DNA of 64,000 nucleotides from an uncultured Maribacter sp. GTDB lineage: Bacteria; Bacteroidota; Bacteroidia; Flavobacteriales; Flavobacteriaceae. Below are positions 9,913-19,018 of this stretch, piece after piece. The notes below the pieces were generated by a model. The model did no database searches and was not told the origin of the DNA. It was given only the letters and a program-made list of their open reading frames with translations. Where the stretch lies: assembly GCF_947500405.1 (NCBI RefSeq), contig NZ_CANMRY010000005.1, positions 186,001 to 250,000 on the forward strand, written 5' to 3'. Both the position numbers and the translations under genes were made by a program. Each line of letters begins with the position of its first letter. The first letter of the stretch is position 1.

Positions 9913-12444
9913 ATGCTTCAAAGACTAGCAACTTGCTTACTAGCATTTTTTTCATTTGTATTAAGTTTCTCCCAAGCCCCTCAAAAAAATACGCCTTCAG
10001 AAATTTATCATTCTATAGAAAAACTTAATTTTTTAGGAACTGCATTATATGTTGCAGCGCATCCAGATGATGAAAACACAAGACTTATCTCCTATTTATC
10101 TAATAAAGTAAAAGCTCGCACAGGCTATTTATCACTCACCAGAGGAGACGGAGGGCAAAACATTATAGGTCCAGAATTAAGAGAATCTTTAGGAGTTCTT
10201 AGAACACAAGAATTACTAAAAGCACGTAGTATCGATGGTGGAGAACAGTTTTTTAGTAGAGCTAACGATTTTGGGTATTCTAAACATCCAGACGAAACAC
10301 TTCAAATTTGGAATAAAGAAGAGATTCTAGGAGATGTCGTACGCGCAATAAGAACATTTAAACCAGATATCATTATTAACAGGTTTGACCATCGTAGTCC
10401 AGGTACAACTCATGGCCACCATACCTCTTCTGCAATGCTTAGTGTAGAAGCTTTTGATTTGGTTAATGATGTTACCTCATACGCAAAGCAATTAGAAACT
10501 ACAGACACATGGCAACCACAAAGGTTATTTTTTAATACCTCATGGTGGTTTTATGGTAGTGAAGAAAAATTTAAAAAGGCCGATAAATCTAAAATGTTAA
10601 ATGTAGATATTGGTGTGTATTACCCAATGTTAGGAATGTCTAATAATGAAATTGCTGCAATTGCAAGTAGCCAACATTTATGCCAAGGTTTTGGTCGTTT
10701 ATCAGAAAGAGGTTCCACAAAGGAGTATGTAGAACTACTAAAAGGAGATTTACCGCAAAACAAACATGATTTATTTTATGGCATAAACACCACATGGTCA
10801 AGAATTAATGGTGGAAAGGAAATAGGAGCTATATTAAATAAAGTAGAAGCAGAATTTAATTTTAAAAACCCATCTACGCATATCCCAGATTTAGTAAAAG
10901 CATATACTTTGCTTCAAAAATCTAGCAACGAACATTGGAAAGCTATTAAATCTAAAGAGCTAAAAGAAATTATTAGTAACCTAGCAGGGCTACATTTAGA
11001 AGCTTTTGCGGCAAATACAAATGCCACCCCAGGAGAAACAGTTTCTGTAAACATTGAAGTTATTAATAGAAGCACGTCCCCTATTACACTTAAAGAGGTC
11101 TATTTACAAAAAGATAGTGCTAAACACGAGAATATAGATTTACAAGAAAACGTAAAAAATAATTTAAAATTAAACCTTCTTATTCCTGAAAACACTCAAT
11201 TTACTAGTCCTTACTGGCTAAATGAAAAAGGAACATTAGGAATGTATATTGTAAAGGATAAAAAATTACTTGGCAAACCAGAAACACCAAGAGCCTTTAA
11301 CGCTACTTATGTTTTAGATTTTAACGGTTCTACAATTACATTTATAAAACCAATTGTATATAAATATGCAAAAAGAGATAAAGGAGAAATTTTTCAGCCT
11401 TTTGAAATTGTTCCTGAAGCAACCACAAGCTTCAATGACAAAGTAATAATATTTGCTGATGAAAAATTTAAAGAGGTAGAAGTGTCTGTAAAAGCGCATA
11501 AGAATAATATAGAAGGTACAGTACAATTATGTTATGACAAAAAGTGGGGTATAAATAAAGAAACTAAACCTTTTAAAATAGAGAAAAAAGGAGATGAACA
11601 AATAATAAAATTCATTTTAACACCTCCAGAGAATGAAAATGAAAGCTATATATCTCCTATTATAAAACTTAATGGAAAAGAGATTACTAAAGACTTAATT
11701 ACTATTGCGTATGACCATATACCAACACAAACTATTCTTTTACCTGCCGAAGCAAAAGTAGTACGCTTGAACATTAAAAAAGCAGGAGAAAACATAGGGT
11801 ATATTATGGGTGCCGGTGATGAAGTTCCAAAAAGCTTGCAACAAATAGGATATACAGTACACACTATAGACCCTACAACAATTACAAAAGGTTCCTTACA
11901 AAAATTTGATGCCGTTGTTGTTGGTATACGAGCCTATAATGTAATTCCAGAACTAAAATTTAAGCAACCTTTTTTGTTAGATTATGTTAACCAAGGTGGT
12001 AATTTAATAATACAGTACAACACTGCTGGCAGATGGGATAAACAGTTTGAAAACATTGCCCCTTACCCACTTCAAATATCAAGAGATAGGGTTACCAATG
12101 AAAATTCTGAAGTTAAAATTCTTGCCAAGGATCATTCTGTAATCAATTTTCCAAATCAGATTAACCAGAACGATTTTAATGGTTGGGTACAAGAAAGAGG
12201 GTTATATTTTCCAAATAAATGGTCTTCAGAATTTACCCCAATTTTACAAATGAAAGATAAAGGAGAAGCTGCTACAAAAGGAAGCTTATTAGTAGCTCCT
12301 TATGGCAAAGGAAATTACATTTATACAGGACTCAGTTTTTTTAGAGAATTACCTGCAGGAGTTCCTGGAGCTTATAAGCTATTCTCTAATCTTTTATCTA
12401 TAGGAAAAGATTCTATAGAGAAAAAAAGAAAGATTAAAGGATGA
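9913..12444 (+). CDS. Large exported PIG-L/LmbE-family deacetylase
   Basis: An 843-residue protein with a signal peptide (about 1-20). Its N-terminal zinc deacetylase domain carries AAHPDDENTRL (~48-58) and a downstream HGHHTSSAM motif (~172). The C-terminal half is beta-rich, with a terminal domain resembling a glutamine-amidotransferase-like/ThuA fold (VVVGIRAYNV, GGNLIIQYNT). The deacetylase domain probably acts on an N-acetylated sugar or glycoconjugate in the periplasm; the exact substrate is unknown. The stop codon overlaps the ATG of a 36-codon gene (ATGA), and the SSS symporter follows one base after that, so the three form one transcription unit. It is distinct from the cytoplasmic BshB1 at 1416. 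Confidence 0.8.
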   Translation: MLQRLATCLLAFFSFVLSFSQAPQKNTPSEIYHSIEKLNFLGTALYVAAHPDDENTRLISYLSNKVKARTGYLSLTRGDGGQNIIGPELRESLGVLRTQELLKARSIDGGEQFFSRANDFGYSKHPDETLQIWNKEEILGDVVRAIRTFKPDIIINRFDHRSPGTTHGHHTSSAMLSVEAFDLVNDVTSYAKQLETTDTWQPQRLFFNTSWWFYGSEEKFKKADKSKMLNVDIGVYYPMLGMSNNEIAAIASSQHLCQGFGRLSERGSTKEYVELLKGDLPQNKHDLFYGINTTWSRINGGKEIGAILNKVEAEFNFKNPSTHIPDLVKAYTLLQKSSNEHWKAIKSKELKEIISNLAGLHLEAFAANTNATPGETVSVNIEVINRSTSPITLKEVYLQKDSAKHENIDLQENVKNNLKLNLLIPENTQFTSPYWLNEKGTLGMYIVKDKKLLGKPETPRAFNATYVLDFNGSTITFIKPIVYKYAKRDKGEIFQPFEIVPEATTSFNDKVIIFADEKFKEVEVSVKAHKNNIEGTVQLCYDKKWGINKETKPFKIEKKGDEQIIKFILTPPENENESYISPIIKLNGKEITKDLITIAYDHIPTQTILLPAEAKVVRLNIKKAGENIGYIMGAGDEVPKSLQQIGYTVHTIDPTTITKGSLQKFDAVVVGIRAYNVIPELKFKQPFLLDYVNQGGNLIIQYNTAGRWDKQFENIAPYPLQISRDRVTNENSEVKILAKDHSVINFPNQINQNDFNGWVQERGLYFPNKWSSEFTPILQMKDKGEAATKGSLLVAPYGKGNYIYTGLSFFRELPAGVPGAYKLFSNLLSIGKDSIEKKRKIKG

Positions 12445-12551
12445 AAAACAAAATTAAAAAAGCTTTATGGAAAAAAGAATACACATTAGTACTTGTTCTT
12501 AATATAGTATACATATTAGTTTTTTTCTATGTAATGACATCTTTCTGTTAA
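12441..12551 (+). CDS. 36-residue single-pass membrane microprotein
   Basis: An ATG overlapping the deacetylase stop (ATGA) opens a 36-codon frame that ends 1 bp before the symporter start. The product has a basic N-terminus (MKNKIKKALWKKE) followed by one hydrophobic helix of about 20 residues, with an N-in topology expected. The tight packing on both sides, with translational overlap upstream and 1-bp spacing downstream, argues strongly that it is real. It could be a small subunit or stabiliser of the SSS symporter, but no function is shown. Confidence 0.7.
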   Translation: MKNKIKKALWKKEYTLVLVLNIVYILVFFYVMTSFC

Positions 12552-12552
12552 T

Positions 12553-14286
12553 ATGGGAATATTAGATTGGGTAATACTTAGCGGAACACTACTTTTTATT
12601 GTTGGTTATGGTGTCTGGAAAACAAAAGGAAGCTCCAATGTAGATGAGTATATTCGTGCTGGTAATAAAGCAAAATGGTGGACAATTGGTCTTTCTGTAA
12701 TGGCAACGCAGGCAAGTGCTATTACTTTTTTATCTACACCAGGCCAAGCTTTTCATGACGGTATGGGTTTTGTTCAATTTTATTTTGGACTACCTCTTGC
12801 AATGATTATTATTTGTATGGTTTTTATACCTCTTTACCATAAAATGAAGGTATATACCGCCTATGAATTTTTGGAGAATAGATTTGACCTTAAAACAAGA
12901 ACCTTAGCTGCTATATTATTTTTAATACAAAGAGGACTAGCAGCAGGAATTACCATTTTTGCTCCTTCTATAATTTTATCTGCAGTATTAGGTTGGCATT
13001 TAAGAACTCTTAATATAATAATAGGAACCTTAGTTATTATATATACTGTTTCTGGAGGCACAAAAGCAGTAAGTGTTACGCAAAAACAGCAAATGTTTAT
13101 AATAATGTCTGGAATGTTTTTGGCTTTCTTTTTTATATTAGATTATTTTCCCTCAGATATTTCTTTTTCCAAAGCTTTAAAAATTGCTGGAGCTAACAAT
13201 AAACTAGAAATATTAAATTTTAGCCTTAACACTAAAAGTAGATATACTTTCTGGAGCGGAATTACTGGAGGTTTATTTTTGGCACTGTCTTATTTTGGTA
13301 CAGATCAAAGTCAGGTACAACGCTATTTATCAGGAAAATCTGTTCGTGAAAGTCAATTAGGACTGGTATTTAATGGTTTCTTAAAAATTCCAATGCAATT
13401 CTTTATCCTTCTTGTGGGTGTAATGGTATTTGTTTTTTATCAATATAACCCAGCACCCTTAAACTTTAATCCTTCTGCTACAGAAACCGTACTAAATTCT
13501 AACTATAGTGACGAATATAAATTACTGCAAAACGAACAAATAAAATTAGAATCGGAAAAATATATAGCTCAAAATAAATACTCTTCTGCTTTAGATTTAA
13601 AAGAGTATACTGCTATTCAAGAAGCTAAACAGCATATTATAAAAATTAACCAGAAAGATGCTAAAAATAGAGTTCTCGCAAAAGAAATCATAAAAAAAGC
13701 AGATAAAAGCGCAGAGACAAATGATAAAGATTATGTTTTTATATATTTTATACTAAACAACCTACCAAAAGGGTTAATTGGTCTTTTGCTTGCCGTAATA
13801 CTATCAGCTGCAATGTCTTCAACAGCATCAGAATTAAATGCTTTAGGAACAATAACAGCATTAGATTTGTATAAAAGGAACAGAAAAGGAACTTTTACAG
13901 AAAAACACTACGTAACCGCCTCTAAATGGTTTACTTTAATTTGGGGGGTAATTGCCATTTTAATTGCTTGTATTGCCAATTTATTCGACAATTTAATACA
14001 GCTCGTTAATATTATAGGAAGTATATTCTACGGCAACGTATTAGGTATATTTTTATTAGCTTTCTTTTTAAAATGGATAAAGGGTAACGCAGTGTTTTAT
14101 GCTGCCATACTTACCCAAATTATTATATGCTTTATATATTACTACCTAATACACATTTACCCAGCTGGTGAAGAAAAACTTGGCTATTTATGGTTAAATT
14201 TTATTGGTGCGGCTTTAGTAATTTTCATTGCAATACTCTTTCAATTTTTTGATAAAAAGAACAAAAAAATTAAGATTAGAGCTTAA
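12553..14286 (+). CDS. Sodium:solute symporter (SSS family), probable sugar transporter
   Basis: A 577-residue inner-membrane carrier of the LeuT fold with about 13-14 membrane helices. Family signatures include the sodium-binding N-terminal region (GLSVMATQASAITFLSTPGQ) and the GTDQSQVQRYLSGKS loop, and there is an extra cytoplasmic, Lys/Glu-rich loop around residues 315-395. The neighbouring Nudix-like regulator and galK-galT genes suggest galactose or a related hexose as substrate, as for vSGLT-type carriers; this is inference. It may equally belong functionally with the deacetylase and the microprotein it is co-transcribed with. Confidence 0.85.
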   Translation: MGILDWVILSGTLLFIVGYGVWKTKGSSNVDEYIRAGNKAKWWTIGLSVMATQASAITFLSTPGQAFHDGMGFVQFYFGLPLAMIIICMVFIPLYHKMKVYTAYEFLENRFDLKTRTLAAILFLIQRGLAAGITIFAPSIILSAVLGWHLRTLNIIIGTLVIIYTVSGGTKAVSVTQKQQMFIIMSGMFLAFFFILDYFPSDISFSKALKIAGANNKLEILNFSLNTKSRYTFWSGITGGLFLALSYFGTDQSQVQRYLSGKSVRESQLGLVFNGFLKIPMQFFILLVGVMVFVFYQYNPAPLNFNPSATETVLNSNYSDEYKLLQNEQIKLESEKYIAQNKYSSALDLKEYTAIQEAKQHIIKINQKDAKNRVLAKEIIKKADKSAETNDKDYVFIYFILNNLPKGLIGLLLAVILSAAMSSTASELNALGTITALDLYKRNRKGTFTEKHYVTASKWFTLIWGVIAILIACIANLFDNLIQLVNIIGSIFYGNVLGIFLLAFFLKWIKGNAVFYAAILTQIIICFIYYYLIHIYPAGEEKLGYLWLNFIGAALVIFIAILFQFFDKKNKKIKIRA

Positions 14287-14376
14287 ATAATATTTTCTTT
14301 ATATTGTATAAATTATTTAATTCACTAATTATTCTAATATAGTATCTTTAAAAGTGATTTTAATGAAATATTTTAC

Positions 14377-15075
14377 ATGAAATTATCAGGTTCATCTTAT
14401 AATATTCAACAAAAAATTCTGGTTGCAGTAGACTGTATAATTTTTGGATATGACTCCAACAATCTTAAACTTTTATTATTTAAAAGAAAAGTAGATCCCT
14501 TAAAAGGGCAATGGTCTTTAGTTGGTGCATTTGTAAAAAATGATTTGTCTATTAAAGATGCTGCAAAACAAATTTTGTTTGAATCTACAGGTTTAAAAGA
14601 TATATTTTTAGAAGAACTTAAAACCTATGGAGATATTAACAGGGATCCGGGAGAGCGTGTAATTTCTATAGGACATTACAGTTTAATAGGTATAAATGAT
14701 TTTGACATTGAGCAAGTAAAAGAATTTGATGCCGAGTGGTTTAATATAAATGAAATTCCAGAATTAATTTTGGACCATAGAATTATGGTTGAAGATGCTA
14801 TCATTGAACTAAAAAATAAAGTAAGACACCAACCTATTGGTTTTAAACTACTACCAAAACATTTTACATTACCAGATCTTCAAACTTTATACGAATGTAT
14901 TTATCAAAGACCGTTAGATTCCAGAAATTTTAGAAAAAAATTTCTTTCTTTAAACATATTAATAAAAACAGACAAAAAAGATAGAACCAGCTCTAAAAAA
15001 GGAGCTTTTCTATATCGTTTTGACAAAGAAAAATTTAATGATTTAATTGCAAAAGGGTATAACTTCGAAATATAG
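14377..15075 (+). CDS. Nudix-domain transcriptional regulator (NrtR/AraR-like), probable galactose regulator
   Basis: A 232-residue protein with an N-terminal Nudix fold (~10-140) and a C-terminal winged helix (~150-225, with LPDLQTLYECIYQRPLDSRNF as recognition region). The Nudix box should read GX5EX7REUXEEXGU, but here the segment GAFVKNDLSIKDAAKQILFE lacks the Arg-Glu and paired Glu catalytic residues. It is therefore probably a ligand sensor rather than a hydrolase, as known for Bacteroidota sugar regulators of this family. It sits immediately upstream of galK-galT and downstream of an SSS symporter, so a galactose-derived effector is likely. The gap before galK contains a dyad that could be its operator. 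Confidence 0.82.
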   Translation: MKLSGSSYNIQQKILVAVDCIIFGYDSNNLKLLLFKRKVDPLKGQWSLVGAFVKNDLSIKDAAKQILFESTGLKDIFLEELKTYGDINRDPGERVISIGHYSLIGINDFDIEQVKEFDAEWFNINEIPELILDHRIMVEDAIIELKNKVRHQPIGFKLLPKHFTLPDLQTLYECIYQRPLDSRNFRKKFLSLNILIKTDKKDRTSSKKGAFLYRFDKEKFNDLIAKGYNFEI

Positions 15076-15096
15076 AATTCTTAAATTTATTTAAAT

Positions 15097-15115
15097 AAGC
15101 GTAAATTTTACACTT
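15097..15115. promoter_or_regulatory. Candidate operator of the Nudix regulator upstream of galK
   Basis: A 19-bp dyad, AAGCGTAAATTTTACACTT, in which eight of nine pairs match around a central T. It lies 49 bp before the galK ATG and just downstream of the regulator gene. The position fits repression or activation of galK-galT. Only the symmetry and context support it. Confidence 0.4.
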
Positions 15116-15163
15116 AAAATATATTTCTTATATTGCAAGCATTATTCATTAATCTTTTTATGT

Positions 15164-16324
15164 ATGATTAAAGATAGTGTTGTTAGTTTTTTTAAAGAAA
15201 ATTATTCTCCTAATCCCATAATTATAAAGTCTCCTGGAAGAGTTAATATAATAGGGGAACACACAGATTATAATTTAGGTTTTGTTTTACCTGCATCTAT
15301 AGAAAAAGCTATTTATTTTGCAATACAAGTAAATAACACTTCTACATTTAATATAGAAGCGTTTTTAACGCTTCCAGAAAAAATAACTTTAAATTTAAAA
15401 GGAAATGGTCCAAAATTCTCTTGTTTTTGGGGAAAATATTTTAAAGCCATTATTGAAATCTTAAACGAAAAAAATTATACTCTTAAAGGTATAGATTGTG
15501 TTTTTGGAGGAGACATTCCAATAGGATCAGGTCTTTCCTCATCAGCTGCTCTTTGCTGTGGTTTTACACTTGCTATTTCTGAATTGTTAGATTTAAAAAT
15601 ACCTAGAGAAGAAATTGCCAAAATTGGACAAGCTGCAGAACATAAAATTGGTCTTAATTGTGGATTAATGGATCAATACGCTGTTTTATTTGGTAAAAAA
15701 TCTAATGCGCTGTTCTTAGATTGTAAAGATTTAAGTTATAAATATGTTCCAATTAATTTAGTAGGATATAGTTGGGTACTTATAAACTCCAATGTAAAAC
15801 ATGAATTAGCTGTTGGCAATGAGTATAATAACAGAAGACAATCTTGTGAAAATATAGTGGCAAAAGTTAAAGAAACTAGCCCTAATGTAGCCTCATTAAG
15901 AGATGTTACAGAAGAAGCTATTCTAAAAGTAAAAGATAGTGTTTCATCAATAGATTTTAAAAGAGCTCTATATGTAATAAAAGAAAATGGTAGGGTTCTA
16001 AAAATGATAAGTGCGTTAGAAAAAGGTAACGCAAAAGAAATTGGAACTATTTTATTAGAAGGTCATAGATCCATGTCTTCAGATTTTGAAATTAGCACTT
16101 CTGAAATAGACTACTTAGTAGACGTAAGCCAAAAACAAGACGGAGTTGTAGGTTCTAGAATGATGGGTGGAGGCTTTGGAGGTTGCACTATTAATTTAAT
16201 TAAAGATGAAAACAGAGAAGTAGCTGTAAAAAATATTTTAACAGCTTATAAAAAAGAAACTGAAATTACTTCTGAATATTATCATTTAAAAATAGACGAT
16301 AGCGTACATATTTTAAATTCTTAA
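15164..16324 (+). CDS. galK: Galactokinase
   Basis: Phosphorylates alpha-D-galactose to galactose-1-phosphate with ATP (Leloir pathway, cytoplasm). The 386-residue protein has the three GHMP/galactokinase motifs: the sugar-binding PGRVNIIGEHTDYN (~25-38), the ATP-binding GGDIPIGSGLSSSAAL (~116-131), and the C-terminal GSRMMGGGFGGCTI (~330-343). The length is normal. It is followed by galT after 5 bp, so the two are co-translated. A dyad upstream and the adjacent Nudix-type regulator suggest sugar-responsive control. Confidence 0.96.
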   Translation: MIKDSVVSFFKENYSPNPIIIKSPGRVNIIGEHTDYNLGFVLPASIEKAIYFAIQVNNTSTFNIEAFLTLPEKITLNLKGNGPKFSCFWGKYFKAIIEILNEKNYTLKGIDCVFGGDIPIGSGLSSSAALCCGFTLAISELLDLKIPREEIAKIGQAAEHKIGLNCGLMDQYAVLFGKKSNALFLDCKDLSYKYVPINLVGYSWVLINSNVKHELAVGNEYNNRRQSCENIVAKVKETSPNVASLRDVTEEAILKVKDSVSSIDFKRALYVIKENGRVLKMISALEKGNAKEIGTILLEGHRSMSSDFEISTSEIDYLVDVSQKQDGVVGSRMMGGGFGGCTINLIKDENREVAVKNILTAYKKETEITSEYYHLKIDDSVHILNS

Positions 16325-16329
16325 GATAA

Positions 16330-17343
16330 ATGAACGATAATTTTAATGCTGCACCGCATAGACGATATAATATTTTAACTGGTGAATGGGTTTTGGTTTC
16401 ACCACATAGAACAAAAAGACCGTGGCAAGGAAAAAAAGAAGAGACTGCTAAGCCAGAAATAATTACTTATGATCCAAATTGTTATTTATGCCCTACAAAT
16501 ACAAGAATTAATGGCGAAGTAAATTCAGATTACAAAAACACATTTGTTTTTACAAATGATTTTGGAGCCCTACTTCCTAATAGCTTAGATTTTAATTACG
16601 AAGAAGGGCTTTTAAAAGCAGAAGGTGAAACTGGTATTTGCAAAGTAATATGTTTTTCTCCAGACCATTCTTTAACGCTACCTGATATGGAAGTATCAGA
16701 CATAGAAAAAGTCATCACTACTTGGCAAGAAGAATATAAAGAATTAAGTGCTAAGCCAGAAATTAATCATGTGCAAATATTTGAAAATAAAGGAGCTACA
16801 ATGGGATGCAGTAACCCGCACCCGCATGGGCAAATATGGGCGCAAAAGTCTACCCCAAATGAAGTTTTAAAGAAAACAGAAAAACAAGAAGAGTATTTTA
16901 AAAAACATGGAAAAAGCTTATTAACTGCTTATATAGAACAAGAGTTAAAAGAAAAAGAACGTATTATTTTTGAGAATGAAAGTTTTGTTAGTTTAGTTCC
17001 TTTTTGGGCTGTTTGGCCATATGAAGTAATGATTGTTCCTAAAAACCATAGAAAAAGTATTTGCGAACTTACAGGTAAAGAAAAATTAGATTATGCTGAA
17101 CAACTAAAAATTGTAACGCAAAAATATGATAAGTTATTCGACACCTCCTTTCCTTATTCTTCTGGTATACACCAATCTCCAACAAATGGAGAGTATCCAG
17201 AATGGCATTTTCATATGAGCTTCTACCCTCCTTTATTACGTTCTGCAACAGTAAAGAAATTTATGGTAGGTTATGAAATGTTTGGTATGCCACAAAGAGA
17301 CATAACAGCAGAGTTAGCCGCTAAAAGCTTAAGAGAACTATGA
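16330..17343 (+). CDS. galT: Galactose-1-phosphate uridylyltransferase
   Basis: Transfers UMP from UDP-glucose to galactose-1-phosphate through a uridylyl-histidine intermediate. The 337-residue protein has the zinc-site CYLCP (~51-55) and the active-site motif CSNPHPHGQIWA (~157-168), whose second His is the nucleophile, plus the second zinc/His region HQSPTNGEYPEWHFHMSF near 285-300. It is in an operon with galK. No galE or galM was found in the window, so the epimerase must be encoded elsewhere. Confidence 0.96.
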   Translation: MNDNFNAAPHRRYNILTGEWVLVSPHRTKRPWQGKKEETAKPEIITYDPNCYLCPTNTRINGEVNSDYKNTFVFTNDFGALLPNSLDFNYEEGLLKAEGETGICKVICFSPDHSLTLPDMEVSDIEKVITTWQEEYKELSAKPEINHVQIFENKGATMGCSNPHPHGQIWAQKSTPNEVLKKTEKQEEYFKKHGKSLLTAYIEQELKEKERIIFENESFVSLVPFWAVWPYEVMIVPKNHRKSICELTGKEKLDYAEQLKIVTQKYDKLFDTSFPYSSGIHQSPTNGEYPEWHFHMSFYPPLLRSATVKKFMVGYEMFGMPQRDITAELAAKSLREL

Positions 17344-17442
17344 GACTTTCGGTAATAAGTACAAACTATAAAATTAAAGGCAGTTCCCCCGAGTATTTAA
17401 CTAGCAATTATTTTGCAAATTAAATAACCAACTCTAAACAAC

Positions 17443-17477
17443 AAAAAGCCATAACTTTAAATAATTATGGCTTTTTT
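17443..17477. terminator. Bidirectional intrinsic terminator between galT and DUF2911
   Basis: AAAAAGCCATAA (17443-17454) pairs with TTATGGCTTTTT (from 17465). There is a T-run on the plus strand and an A-run upstream that becomes a T-run on the minus strand. It serves the convergent galT and DUF2911 genes. Confidence 0.8.
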
Positions 17478-17505
17478 AAATTTATATAATCAGAGTTACA
17501 AAAGG

Positions 17506-18360
17506 CTATTCTACTTCAATACCCCACTCTGTTAAAGAGTCTTTGTTCATTTTTATATAATTTGCATTACCTGCTTCTTTAGCAGCTGCTAAAGACCTTT
17601 TTGCAGCGGCAATTGCATTTTTATTATCTCCTTGCTTAGCATAAATAAGAGATTGTTTTCTAGACATCCAAAAAGCTTTATCATTCATAGAAACCGCTTT
17701 AGCTATCCATTCTTGTGCTTGCTTTAAATCTTTATCTGCCTCATAATAGTAGGAAGCAGCTGCATAATAATCATTTGCAGAAGGTCCATTCATTACAGTT
17801 TCTATACTTTTAGATGCTTTAACATCTGTAGGAACAGTAAAAGGAACATTTACCATTGTTTTATCCCATAAAATTCCTAATGATGCTCCGTTATTAGTTA
17901 AATCATCAATAGTAATTGTAAAACTCTCTACAGCCATTGGTAAAGCATATACTTTAACTGTTGCTTTGGCTACAACTAAGCTCTCATCCCATGTTTTTGG
18001 TGCGCCCCAGTTTTCTGTATTAGAATAGAAAAGCACTTCCCAATTTTCTTTTCCAGGTTTTGTAAAAACAGCATAAGTACCTGCTTTTACTTTAGCACCA
18101 CTAATTACTACATCGTCACTAAAAGATATTGTAGTGTTTTTATTTGCACCTGTTCTCCATAAAGTATTAAAAGGAACTAAGTTTCCAAAAATCTCTCTAC
18201 CCTTTTTAGAAGGCCTAGAATATTCTACAGTAACGTCTGTTAAACCTACTTTTTGCTCTAATTTAGAAGCAGGACTAGGTGCTGGTGTTGTAATCTGAGC
18301 ATTCATAGATAATGAAGCTGCTACAGCTACTAGTGTTAATAGTATTTTTTTCATTTTCAT
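17506..18360 (-). CDS. Exported DUF2911 protein with C-terminal TPR
   Basis: A 284-residue protein with a cleavable signal (about 1-21, ending MNAQ). A DUF2911 beta domain (~30-170) follows, with the typical segments VTVEYSRPSKKGREIFG and WRTGANKNTTI, then a tetratricopeptide-like helical tail (~195-280). It is periplasmic or surface-exposed. The biochemical role of DUF2911 is not known; such proteins are frequent in Bacteroidota. The ATG AAA ATG AAA start leaves the exact initiation codon open by two residues. Confidence 0.82.
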   Translation of the reverse strand: MKMKKILLTLVAVAASLSMNAQITTPAPSPASKLEQKVGLTDVTVEYSRPSKKGREIFGNLVPFNTLWRTGANKNTTISFSDDVVISGAKVKAGTYAVFTKPGKENWEVLFYSNTENWGAPKTWDESLVVAKATVKVYALPMAVESFTITIDDLTNNGASLGILWDKTMVNVPFTVPTDVKASKSIETVMNGPSANDYYAAASYYYEADKDLKQAQEWIAKAVSMNDKAFWMSRKQSLIYAKQGDNKNAIAAAKRSLAAAKEAGNANYIKMNKDSLTEWGIEVE

Positions 18361-18466
18361 ATTATTTTATTGTTCAGGCAAAACTAAACATTATGATAAG
18401 GTGTATTTGTTAATAAATCCTTAAATTAAACTAGAAGACACTTACAAAACTAAATCACAAACACAT

Positions 18467-18515
18467 AATTTTGTTTAATTTTTATGAAATATTATTAAAC
18501 AAAATTGTATATTTG
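18467..18515 (+). promoter_or_regulatory. Inverted-repeat operator and -7 element of the photolyase operon
   Basis: AATTTTGTTTAAT (18467-18479) is repeated as a perfect inverted copy ATTAAACAAAATT (18494-18506), 27 bp centre to centre. A -7 element TATATTTG (18508-18515, matching TAnnTTTG) follows directly, and no TTG -33 element sits at the right distance. Transcription would start at or next to the ATG at 18520, so the mRNA may be leaderless and activator-dependent. A light- or stress-responsive regulator is a reasonable guess from the genes controlled. Confidence 0.55.
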
Positions 18516-18519
18516 TTTG

Positions 18520-19017
18520 ATGAAACTTTATCAACTACATACCAAACAAAAACTACCTATATCACAAAAAGATGCTTGGGACTTTTTATCAAATCCATCA
18601 AATTTAAAAATAATTACACCAGATTACATGGGGTTTAACATCCTATCTAATCAAGATAAAAAAATGTATTCTGGTCAAATAATACATTACAAAGTAACTC
18701 CTGTACTTGGAATAAAGACAACTTGGGTAACAGAAATTACTCATGTTAAAGAAGGAGAGTATTTTGTAGATGAACAAAGGTTTGGACCATATTCTTTATG
18801 GCATCACAAGCACTTTATAATACCTACAAGCGAAGGGGTTATCATGGAAGATATAATAGACTATAAAATTCCAATGGGGATTTTAGGGCAATTGGCAAAT
18901 CCTATAATAGTCAAAAAAAAATTAAAAGAAATTTTTACATACAGGTATCTAAAACTGGAAGAACTATTCGGAAAAGTTACAAACAAAAGTCCTGAATTAA
19001 CTTTTAAAAGTTTTTAA
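18520..19017 (+). CDS. SRPBCC-family protein (polyketide cyclase-like fold)
   Basis: A START/Bet v1-like ligand-binding protein of about 165 residues. An N-terminal KLPISQKDAWDFLSNPSNL segment and a C-terminal helix (ILGQLANPIIVKKKLKEIFTYR) frame the hydrophobic cavity. The frame runs on to a TTG at 18505, but the ATG at 18520 matches the fold start and lies just after the -7 element. It is the first gene of an operon with an SDR and a photolyase (1-bp gaps), an arrangement that suggests a role in light or UV response. The ligand is unknown. Confidence 0.82.
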   Translation: MKLYQLHTKQKLPISQKDAWDFLSNPSNLKIITPDYMGFNILSNQDKKMYSGQIIHYKVTPVLGIKTTWVTEITHVKEGEYFVDEQRFGPYSLWHHKHFIIPTSEGVIMEDIIDYKIPMGILGQLANPIIVKKKLKEIFTYRYLKLEELFGKVTNKSPELTFKSF

Positions 19018-19018
19018 A

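Noticed and set aside
9913..12444. PIG-L protein as a second bacillithiol deacetylase
   Set aside because: It is exported and three times longer than BshB1, with a large C-terminal part, so a cytoplasmic bacillithiol role is unlikely.
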